This document shows positions 57,278 through 64,000 of a stretch of DNA of 64,000 nt, piece after piece. The position numbers and the translations under genes were made by a program. The DNA lies in assembly GCF_003387075.1 (NCBI RefSeq), contig NZ_QUMQ01000001.1, positions 7,998,001 through 8,062,000 of the forward strand, read 5' to 3'. The stretch's first letter is position 1, and every line of letters starts with the position of its first letter. Below the pieces are notes generated by a model. That model did no database searches. It was not told where the DNA came from and worked only from the letters and a program-made list of their open reading frames with translations. The stretch comes from Asanoa ferruginea (GTDB taxonomy: Bacteria > Actinomycetota > Actinomycetes > Mycobacteriales > Micromonosporaceae).

Positions 57278-57333
57278 CGCCCAACGCGAGGGTGCTTACC
57301 GTTTCATGACATTCGGCGGCTACGGTTCCGGGC

Positions 57334-58230
57334 GTGCCGTTCAACACCGCTCCGCGCGCGGTCGTCCTGTTGGTTGCCGCGCTGACGCTGAGTGCCTGCG
57401 CCGCGCACCCGACCCACTCGTTCGCGCGAGCCGCCCGGCCTGAGGCGCCGTCGCCGAGCCCGTCTTCCAGCTCGCCCGCGGTCAGTCCGTCGCCGACCGC
57501 GAAGCCCAAGCCCAAGAGCCTCGAGTGGTACCTGGCCCGGGTGCCCACGTTCCCGGTGGCGCCGGTGCCGCAGCCGGTGGAGTTGCCCGCCGGTGGCAAC
57601 TCGGCGCCCTTCTGGGGTCACGTGCCGACCGACCAGAAGGTCGCGTTCATCACGATCGACGACGGCGCGCTGGCCCGCCCGGCCGACGTACCCGAGTTCA
57701 TCCGCCAGGCACACATCCCGGTGACGATGTTCCTCAACTCGCCGGCAGCAACGGACTACACCGATTATTTCAAGCGCATCGAGGCCGCGGGCGGCGTCGT
57801 GGGCAACCACACGATCACCCACTCGGAGCTGCGCGGCAGGTCCTACGACTACCAACACCACGAGATCTGCGGCTCGGCCGACAAGCTCCAGCAACTCTTC
57901 GGCAAACGCCCGGCGGTCTTCCGCCCACCGTTCGGCGAATACGACCAGACCACCAAACAGGCAGCCCACGCCTGCGGCGCGAAGGTCGTCGTCAACTGGA
58001 CGGAGACGGTCAACGAGGGCATCGTCCGCTACCAGACGGCGAACAAGGTGGTCCAGCCCGGCGACGTGCTGCTGATGCACTTCCGGCCGGCGCTGATGGA
58101 CGATTTGCTCGGGGCGCTGAAGGCGATCCATCGCTCGGGCCTTACGCCCGCCCTGCTCACCGACTACGTCCCTGGCCTGACCCGCCCGTCCACGCCGGAC
58201 CTGTCCGGCGACCTCCCACCGCGCCACTGA
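57334..58230 (+). CDS. Polysaccharide deacetylase lipoprotein
   Basis: The 298-residue protein has a lipoprotein signal ending LSAC (C22), a Ser/Pro linker (residues ~35-62), and a NodB domain. Metal and catalytic motifs are ITIDDG (TFDDG in most members), NHTITHSEL (both His), RPPFGEYD and LLMHF. It removes N-acetyl groups from a cell-wall or capsular polymer. GTG start, 7 nt after TACGGT (57321-57326). A repeat island follows immediately. Confidence 0.88.
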   Translation: MPFNTAPRAVVLLVAALTLSACAAHPTHSFARAARPEAPSPSPSSSSPAVSPSPTAKPKPKSLEWYLARVPTFPVAPVPQPVELPAGGNSAPFWGHVPTDQKVAFITIDDGALARPADVPEFIRQAHIPVTMFLNSPAATDYTDYFKRIEAAGGVVGNHTITHSELRGRSYDYQHHEICGSADKLQQLFGKRPAVFRPPFGEYDQTTKQAAHACGAKVVVNWTETVNEGIVRYQTANKVVQPGDVLLMHFRPALMDDLLGALKAIHRSGLTPALLTDYVPGLTRPSTPDLSGDLPPRH

Positions 58231-58612
58231 CCGTCGCCGGGCCGGGCCGAGGCACTCGCGCGGTCAGGCGGGTAGGCCCGCGGCACTCGCGCTCCGCCGC
58301 CAGGCGGCGCCCCGGCGATCGCGCTCCGCGGTCAGGCCGTGCCCGAGGCGCTCACGCTTCGCAGGTGCCCGAGACACTCGCGCCTCCACGGCCAGGCCGT
58401 GCCCGAGCACTCGCGCCTCCACGGCCAGGCCGTGCCCGAGACACTCGCGCTCCGCGGTCAGGCGGTTAGGCCCACGCCACGTCGCGTTGGGCGGCCTCAG
58501 TCCCTCGCCTCCGACAGGCGCCTAGTCCGTGCGCCGCCGATAGTCGCGGCCTCCGGCGGGCACAACCGCCGCCCGGGCTTCGGCTCGGCCCACGGTGGAG
58601 AGCGCCCGCCTC
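58231..58612. repeat. Repeat-rich non-coding island 2
   Basis: About 380 bp of degenerate repeats. Units of roughly 40 bp carry CACTCGCGCCTCCACGGCCAGGCCGTGCCCGAG-like words (for example ACTCGCGCCTCCACGGCCAG) and variants with CTCCGCGGTCAGGC, at about 58374 and 58408 and more weakly around. No coding content. The 3' part, with the hairpin at 58613, is related to the 3' part of island 1. Confidence 0.75.
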
Positions 58613-58672
58613 CATCTGGGGCGGCGAATCTGTCAAACAAGGATCGACTCAACAGATGTGGCGCTCCGGATC
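58613..58672. repeat. 61-bp hairpin element family, copy 2 (60 bp)
   Basis: CATCTGGGGCGGCGAATCTG at the left end and a GATC right end; the centre AAACAAGGATCGACT matches copy 1 with one base missing. The right arm has diverged. It lies 25 bp from the stop of the response regulator gene. Confidence 0.75.
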
Positions 58673-58697
58673 GAACCAGGGCCTTGCCGCGTGGCTG

Positions 58698-59411
58698 TCA
58701 GGCGCCGGGGCGGACCAGGCCCGACTCGTAGGCGAGGACGACGGCCTGGACCCGGTCGCGTAGGCCGAGCTTGGTCAGCACGTGGCCGACGTGGGTTTTG
58801 ATCGTCGTCTCGCTGACCGACAGCTTCTTCGCGATCTCCGCGTTGGACAGGCCGCGCGCGACCTGGACCAGCACCTCGCGCTCCCGCTCGGTCAGCGTCG
58901 CCAGCGCGGGTGGCGTGGTCTCGTGGGGATCAGGTAGCGCAGAGGCGAACCGGTCGAGCAGCCGCTTCAGGATCCGCGGCCCGACGACCGCCTCGCCGGC
59001 GGCTACGGTGCGGATCGCGGTGACCAGGTCGTCGGCCGGCACGTCCTTGGCCAGGAAGCCGCTCGCGCCGGCGCGGAGGGCGCCGACCACGTACTCGTCC
59101 AGGTCGAATGTGGTCAGCACAAGCACGCGGACCGGCAACCGGGACTCGACGATCGCGCGGGTGGCGGCGACGCCGTCCATGCGGGGCATCCGGACGTCCA
59201 TCAACACCACGTCGGGCAGCAATCGGCGGGCCAGGTTGACCGCCTCCAGCCCGTCGCCGGCCTCGCCGACCACGTCGATGTCACCCTGCGCGCCGAGCAC
59301 CATCCGGAACCCGGTGCGCAGCAGCGGCTGGTCGTCGGCGAGCAAGACCCGGACCGGCCGCACGGGCGGCGCGACCGGGGCCACGGCGTCGCCCGAGCCC
59401 TCCCCCGTCAT
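58698..59411 (-). CDS. NarL/LuxR-type response regulator
   Basis: From ATG 59411 the protein has 237 residues; a GTG at 59417 adds two. The receiver domain has ADDQPLLRTGF, the phospho-acceptor Asp in VVLMDVRMPRMDG and Lys in FLAKDV. The C-terminal LuxR helix-turn-helix has LTEREREVLVQVARGLSNAEIA and VSETTIKTHVGHVLTKL (given in part). No histidine kinase lies next to it, so it is an orphan in this window. It is flanked on both sides by hairpin elements. It may control the divergent ABC transporter genes. Confidence 0.93.
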   Translation of the reverse strand: MTGEGSGDAVAPVAPPVRPVRVLLADDQPLLRTGFRMVLGAQGDIDVVGEAGDGLEAVNLARRLLPDVVLMDVRMPRMDGVAATRAIVESRLPVRVLVLTTFDLDEYVVGALRAGASGFLAKDVPADDLVTAIRTVAAGEAVVGPRILKRLLDRFASALPDPHETTPPALATLTEREREVLVQVARGLSNAEIAKKLSVSETTIKTHVGHVLTKLGLRDRVQAVVLAYESGLVRPGA

Positions 59412-59551
59412 CGCCACCTCTCACCCCTTCGTGTTTTCAATGGATATCTTCCCGCACGCCGGCCCCTGGGTGTGGGTAGGGAGTACCTGCCCGCGGCGGC
59501 CGCCAAGAATCCACTCCCCGGGCGGGCGAGGGGTGGGGACCACCGCACGGC

Positions 59552-59612
59552 GATCTGGGTTGCCACGCGTGGGAGGTGGAAGATCAACTCCACACTTCTG
59601 CCACCCCAGATC
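59552..59612. repeat. 61-bp hairpin element, copy 3
   Basis: GATCTGGG left end, CCCCAGATC right end, exact length of copy 1, with GATCAACTCCACA matching the GATCGACCTGACA centre. The arms are imperfect. It lies in the gap between the response regulator and the ABC ATPase gene. Confidence 0.6.
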
Positions 59613-59712
59613 GGTGAGCTCCTCGGACTGCCGGCCCCCGCATCGAACGCGGCCGGGTGTTTGGCCCTTAAATGTCCGCTTATTGAGGGGCGCTGAGGAA
59701 AGATCGGGAGCC

Positions 59713-62055
59713 GTGACCACGACAGCCGGGACGGGGGCGGCCGCGCGGGCCGTCCAGGTGTGGAAGGTGTACGGCGCGGGCGAGACCGAGGTCGTCGCCC
59801 TCCGGGACGTCAGTGTCGAGCTTGAGCGCGGGAAGTTCACCGCCATCATGGGGCCGTCCGGGTCCGGCAAGTCGACGCTGATGCACTGCCTCGCCGGGCT
59901 CGACTCGGTGAGCCGGGGCGAGGTGTTCGTCGGCGACACCCAGGTGACCGGCCTCAACGACGCCGGCCTGACCCGCCTGCGGCGGGACAAGATCGGGTTC
60001 ATCTTCCAGCAGTTCAACCTGCTGCCCACGCTGACCGCGGAGGAGAACATCCTGCTCCCGCTGTCGATCGCGGGCCGCAAACCGGACCCGGACTGGTATC
60101 GCACGGTCATCGACACCGTCCACCTCGGCGACCGGCTGGGCCACCGCCCGTCTCAGCTCTCCGGCGGCCAGCAGCAGCGGGTCGCCTGCGCCCGCGCGCT
60201 CGTCGCCCGCCCCGAGGTCATCTTCGCCGACGAACCAACCGGCAACCTCGACTCCCGCTCGGGCGCCGACGTGCTGACGTTCCTTCGCGACTCGGTGAAG
60301 ACGCACGGCCAGACCATCGTGATGGTCACCCACGACCCGGTGGCCGCCTCCTACGCCGACCGCGTCCTCTTCCTTGGCGACGGCGCCGTGGTCGACGAGA
60401 TCATCGACCCGACGGCCGACGCCGTGCTCGACCGCATGCGCACCATCGACCAGCCCGAGGACGAAGGCCCGCTCGGCGCCGGACCGATACCGGTCAGTGG
60501 CGGCCACGCCCCGGAAAGCCGCGGGACCACCGACCCGACGGGACGCACCCCCCACCCCGGCCACATCACCGACAATCAAGCCAACATCGCCGATCCACAT
60601 CGGACGGACCCACCGCCCGGCAACGACGGCGACCAGGGCGATACCGGCTCTCCGAAAGCCCGCCGGCGCGGCAAGTCGAAGTCGGCCGCGCAACGGCCCA
60701 CGATCCAGGCGGTCGCGACCGAGGGCGCGCCGCCCACCGGCAGGGCAACAGCGAGGCAGTCGCGTGCGGCGGCCACGCAAAGCCAGACGACCGAACCACA
60801 AGCCCGGACGACCGGACCGCAGGCCGGGACCGTCACGACGCAGCCTCAAGCGACCACCACCCACCTCCAGGTCACCGCGAGCCAGACCCAGGGCACCGCG
60901 ACACAGTCCGCCGCCACCGCGACACAGCCCCAGGCAGCCGTGACACGGACCCGGGGCACGGCGACACACTCCCCCACCACCGCGACACAGCCCCAGGCAG
61001 CCGTGACACGGACCCGGGGCACGGCGACACACTCCCCCACCACCGCGACACAGCCCCAGGCAGCCGTGACACGGACCCGGGGCACGGCGACACACTCCCC
61101 CACCACCGCGACACAGCCCCAGGCAGCCGTGACACGGACCCGGGGCACGGCGACACATTCCCCCGCCACGGCGGCACAGCCCCGAGGCACCTCGACACCG
61201 GCCCAGGCGAGCCGGAACCAGGCGACCGCACAGCAGGCGCGAGTGACGGCGCCCGAGGTCCAGGCGACCTCAAGCCGGGACCAGGTGACCGCTACGAAGA
61301 CCCGGACGGCCGCCAAGCAGCGTAGATCAACCCCGACGCGGGCCGAGCCGACAACCGCCCAACGACGAACGAAGGCCGAAGCCGAGCTGGCGCAAGCCGA
61401 GGCAACAATCCCACAGGTAGAAACGGCCGACTCCGCGGCGGAGCCGGACCCAACACAGACTGAGGCCACCGCCACCCGGGCACAGACCGCCGCCGTGCGG
61501 GCTGGCGACACTCCGGCGCGGCCCGCGCCGACGGCCGCTCCGACTCGCACGAACACTGAAACAGAGCCCGCGCAAACCGAGGCGACCGCGCAAACGACCA
61601 GCGCCGCGGACGAGCCGAACCCGGCCCACTCCACCACCGACCAGGCACGGACAGCCACCACACAAGCGGGCGTCAACCCGGCGCGGCCCGCACCGACGGC
61701 CACCTCGACCCGGACGAACGCTGAAACAACGCCACCGGAAACCGGGGCAACCACCGCCGACGCGCAAGCGACCAACGCCTCGGCCGAACCGAATCCGGCT
61801 CAGGCCACTACCGCACAGGCCGCACAGGCTGAGGTGAAATCAGAGCAGGTGAGCGCGACGGCTACACCCCCGCGGCGCAAGGCTGCTCGGACCGCCGGCG
61901 CTCGGCCCGCCGCCACCCGCCCACCGAAAGGCAAACCCCGCAAGCGCTCCAGCCCGCCGGACAAAGCCGACGCCACGGACGCCAGTGCCGGGCTGAATGG
62001 GGAGACGGCGGCCGGCGACGGACCCGAGTCCACTTCAGACGGCGCGGACAGCTAA
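59713..62055 (+). CDS. MacB/LolD-type ABC ATPase with a ~520-residue low-complexity C-terminal tail
   Basis: From GTG 59713 the protein has 780 residues. Residues 1-245 are a complete ATPase: Walker A GPSGSGKS (47-54), signature LSGGQQQR (149-156), Walker B FADE (171-174) and H-loop THDP. Family members end near residue 250. Here a Thr/Ala/Gln/Pro-rich tail follows, with four 21-residue repeats (402-485), two longer ~56-residue repeats (about 592-705) and a basic end (PPRRKAARTAG, PKGKPRKRSSP). The frame is intact to the stop 15 bp before the permease gene, so the tail is probably translated. Confidence 0.85.
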   Translation: MTTTAGTGAAARAVQVWKVYGAGETEVVALRDVSVELERGKFTAIMGPSGSGKSTLMHCLAGLDSVSRGEVFVGDTQVTGLNDAGLTRLRRDKIGFIFQQFNLLPTLTAEENILLPLSIAGRKPDPDWYRTVIDTVHLGDRLGHRPSQLSGGQQQRVACARALVARPEVIFADEPTGNLDSRSGADVLTFLRDSVKTHGQTIVMVTHDPVAASYADRVLFLGDGAVVDEIIDPTADAVLDRMRTIDQPEDEGPLGAGPIPVSGGHAPESRGTTDPTGRTPHPGHITDNQANIADPHRTDPPPGNDGDQGDTGSPKARRRGKSKSAAQRPTIQAVATEGAPPTGRATARQSRAAATQSQTTEPQARTTGPQAGTVTTQPQATTTHLQVTASQTQGTATQSAATATQPQAAVTRTRGTATHSPTTATQPQAAVTRTRGTATHSPTTATQPQAAVTRTRGTATHSPTTATQPQAAVTRTRGTATHSPATAAQPRGTSTPAQASRNQATAQQARVTAPEVQATSSRDQVTATKTRTAAKQRRSTPTRAEPTTAQRRTKAEAELAQAEATIPQVETADSAAEPDPTQTEATATRAQTAAVRAGDTPARPAPTAAPTRTNTETEPAQTEATAQTTSAADEPNPAHSTTDQARTATTQAGVNPARPAPTATSTRTNAETTPPETGATTADAQATNASAEPNPAQATTAQAAQAEVKSEQVSATATPPRRKAARTAGARPAATRPPKGKPRKRSSPPDKADATDASAGLNGETAAGDGPESTSDGADS
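60916..61167 (+). repeat. Four in-frame 63-bp tandem repeats in the ABC ATPase gene
   Basis: Each 63-bp unit encodes 21 residues, TATQPQAAVTRTRG then TATHSPT. The copies are nearly identical at the DNA level and a degenerate fifth follows. Copy number should vary between strains. Confidence 0.9.
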
Positions 62056-62070
62056 AGGCGGGCGGGTCAG

Positions 62071-64000
62071 ATGTTCAGGTCCATGTTGCGCGGTCTGCTG
62101 ACGCACAAGCTGCGGCTGGCGCTCTCCGCGCTGGCCGTCATCCTCGGCACGATGTTCATCTCCGCCGCCTTCGTAGCCGGCGACACCTTCTCGCAGGGCT
62201 TCACCGCCCTCTTCTCGACCGTCAACCGTGACATCGACGTCGAGGTCACCGCCAAGGACACCACCCCGGGCGGCCAGCAGCAGCAGTTCGGCAGCCCGAC
62301 CGCGTTGCTCGACCAGAAAGACGTCGACACCGTCAGCAAGGTCGACGGGGTCGAGAAGGTCACGCCCGGCGTGTTCTCGGCCGGCGCCCGGGTCATCGGC
62401 ACCGACGGCAAGGTGATTGGCGGGAACGGGCCACCACAACAGGGGATCGCCTGGCAGAACGACGATCCGCTGATTCAGCTTCGCCAGGGGCGACCCCCGG
62501 CCGCCGACAACGAGATCGCCATCAACCAAGGGCTGGCGGAAACCGGCGGGTTCTCGCTCGGCGGCACCGCTGATGTGATCACGTTGCAGCCGCGGACGCC
62601 GTACAAAATTGTCGGGATCTTTGGGTTTCCGGGTGATCGGCCCTCGCTTGCCGGGGAGACCACCGTGGCGTTCACGCTCGCCCAGGCGCAGCTTGTGTTG
62701 CTCAACGCGCCCGGCATGTTCACCAGCATCGACGCCACCGCCGCCGCAGGGGTGAGCGACACCGTGTTGCGCGATCGGATCGCGGCCGCCCTGCCCAACG
62801 AGGTGGTGCGGACCGGGGCGCAGGTTGCCGAGGAGCAGCAGAGTGCCACCTCCAGCTTCGTCAACATCCTGAAGACCGGGCTGGTGGTGTTCGCGCTGAT
62901 CGGCATGTTCACCGGCGCGTTTCTCATCTTCAACACGTTCTCGATGCTGGTCGCGCAGCGGACCCGGGAGCTTGCTCTCTATCGGTCCTTCGGGGCGAGT
63001 CGGGGGCAGGTCAACCGGTCCGTGCTGGCCGAGTCGGTGCTGCTCGGGCTCGCCGCCAGCATTGTCGGGCTCGGGCTCGGGATCCTGGTCGGCTACATCC
63101 TCAACAAGGCGTTGCAGTCGTTCATCGACGCCAGCCTTCCGGTGAGTGGTGTGGTCGTGCGGGCCTACGCCGTGATCTCGACCCTGCTCGTCGGCACCGC
63201 GTTCACCGTCGTCGCCGCGCTGATCCCGGCGCTGCGGGCCAGCCGGGTACCGCCGATCGCGGCCATGCGCGAAGCCGTCACCCCCGACAAGCCGCTCACC
63301 CGGCTCACCATCGCCGGCGCGGTCATCCTCGCCGCCGGGGCGCTGTTGCTCGGGCTCGGCGTCGGGCATGTGGGCAACCCGCCGAAATGGCTGACACTGG
63401 GCATCGGCTCGGCGCTGTGCTTCCTCGGCGTCGCGCTGCTCGCCCCGATCATCTCCCGGCCGCTGACCACCGCCGCCGGGAAGGCGTTCGCCTGGTCGGC
63501 GCCGGGGCAGATCGGGGCCCGCAACACCGGGCGCAATCCCCGCCGGACCGCCGTCACCGCCGCCGCCCTGATGATCGGGGTGGCGCTGGCGACCGGCGCC
63601 GGCGTGTTCGCCCAGTCGGCCAAGGCCGGCATCAGCAACGCGTTCGAGCGCGACGTCAACGCGCAGCTCGCGGTGACCACCAGTTTCAGCAACGGGCCGG
63701 GCGCCGCGGCCGGGTTCCCGCCGCAGCTGGAACAGACAATGGCGGCATTGCCAGGTGTACGCACGGCGGTGGCGCTGCGCGGCGACACCGTCAACCTCAA
63801 CGGCAGTGACCGGTTCGTGCAGGCCGGCGACGCGCAGGCAGCGTCGACGATCTTCAACCTCCAGCCGGTCGCGGGGAACGTGCGCCAGCTCAATCCGGGT
63901 GAGGCGCTGCTCGACCAGGACACCGCCAACGCGCTGCACGTCGGCGTCGGCAATACCGTGACCATGCGGACCGCGCGCGGGCAGCCGGTCGGGCTCGACG
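62071..64000 (+). CDS. MacB/FtsX-type ABC transporter permease (incomplete at window end)
   Basis: The ATG at 62071 has GGCGGGTCAG upstream and lies 15 bp after the ATPase gene, so the two form an operon. 643 codons are visible. An N-terminal helix (MFRSMLRGLLTHKLRLALSA) is followed by a MacB-PCD extracytoplasmic domain, then three helices of the FtsX domain (FNTFSMLVAQRTRELALYRSFGASRGQV, seen as FNTFSMLVAQRTRELAL and YRSFGASRGQ). A second helix and periplasmic domain start near residue 480. This two-FtsX-domain layout is typical of actinobacterial permeases of 830-850 residues, so about 200 residues lie beyond the window. Confidence 0.93.
   Translation, partial: MFRSMLRGLLTHKLRLALSALAVILGTMFISAAFVAGDTFSQGFTALFSTVNRDIDVEVTAKDTTPGGQQQQFGSPTALLDQKDVDTVSKVDGVEKVTPGVFSAGARVIGTDGKVIGGNGPPQQGIAWQNDDPLIQLRQGRPPAADNEIAINQGLAETGGFSLGGTADVITLQPRTPYKIVGIFGFPGDRPSLAGETTVAFTLAQAQLVLLNAPGMFTSIDATAAAGVSDTVLRDRIAAALPNEVVRTGAQVAEEQQSATSSFVNILKTGLVVFALIGMFTGAFLIFNTFSMLVAQRTRELALYRSFGASRGQVNRSVLAESVLLGLAASIVGLGLGILVGYILNKALQSFIDASLPVSGVVVRAYAVISTLLVGTAFTVVAALIPALRASRVPPIAAMREAVTPDKPLTRLTIAGAVILAAGALLLGLGVGHVGNPPKWLTLGIGSALCFLGVALLAPIISRPLTTAAGKAFAWSAPGQIGARNTGRNPRRTAVTAAALMIGVALATGAGVFAQSAKAGISNAFERDVNAQLAVTTSFSNGPGAAAGFPPQLEQTMAALPGVRTAVALRGDTVNLNGSDRFVQAGDAQAASTIFNLQPVAGNVRQLNPGEALLDQDTANALHVGVGNTVTMRTARGQPVGLD

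Noticed and set aside
60846-61775. Minus-strand 309-codon frame opposite the ABC ATPase tail
   Set aside because: It only mirrors the repeats of the plus-strand gene. The plus frame is continuous with an intact ATPase domain and ends just before the permease.

Overview
The window is a 64 kb chromosomal piece of a high-GC actinomycete. Third codon positions are almost all G or C. It carries a complete Pup-proteasome locus (arc, dop, pup, prcB, prcA, pafA, pafB, pafC) with the usual actinobacterial neighbours helY, tatC, tatA, trmI and an M50/CBS protease. Gene content suggests Micromonosporaceae, but this is inferred from sequence style and not from a phylogenetic marker. No rRNA, tRNA, CRISPR array or intact insertion sequence was seen.

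Layout. 0-6.2 kb: a zinc-finger membrane protein, a DUF1254/DUF1214 protein, a membrane GAF/PAS-type sensor, and NhaA with a DsbA-like partner. 6.2-10.8 kb: a more accessory stretch with an AT-rich spacer, a broken Beta-family gene, an aldo/keto reductase, an APC permease and a GPP34 protein. 10.8-23.6 kb: copper amine oxidase, a PaoABC-type molybdenum hydroxylase, a secreted phosphatase, an MFS/beta-propeller/PAP2 operon, a CGNR regulator divergent from an MFS pump, and a 5'-3' exonuclease. 23.6-25.8 kb: a TetR switch (DUF998 protein, TetR, alpha/beta hydrolase) with two clear palindromic operators. 25.8-37.8 kb: helY, HAD phosphatase, lipid kinase, tatC, tatA, pafC, pafB, a CDF transporter, a DUF3866 protein and pafA. 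37.9-43.9 kb: a complete dTDP-L-rhamnose locus (rmlC, rmlA divergent from rmlB, rmlD), a GNAT, and a divergent peroxiredoxin-like/FAD-disulfide-reductase pair. 43.9-45.7 kb: a non-coding repeat island. 45.7-56.3 kb: the proteasome core (prcA, prcB, pup, dop, two secreted proteins, arc), a ferredoxin, an unknown gene, trmI and an M50 protease. 56.3-64 kb: a RecB-like nuclease, a polysaccharide deacetylase, a second repeat island, a response regulator, and a MacB-type ABC transporter. Its ATPase has a tail of about 520 residues, and its permease runs off the end.

How it works together. Pup is deamidated by Dop and ligated to substrates by PafA. Tagged proteins are unfolded by ARC and degraded by PrcBA. 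PafB and PafC are the WYL regulators tied to the DNA-damage response in mycobacteria. The rhamnose locus feeds cell-surface glycans, and the Tat translocase exports folded proteins.

The most unusual features are non-coding. A small repeat sits between pafB and pafC, flanked by exact 10-bp direct repeats. There is a 40-bp perfect palindrome and a 60-bp tandem array. A family of ~61-bp hairpins has three copies in the window, and two homologous repeat islands both lie between convergent genes. At least fifteen genes have a TANNNT -10 box placed 6-8 nt before the start codon, so they are probably leaderless.
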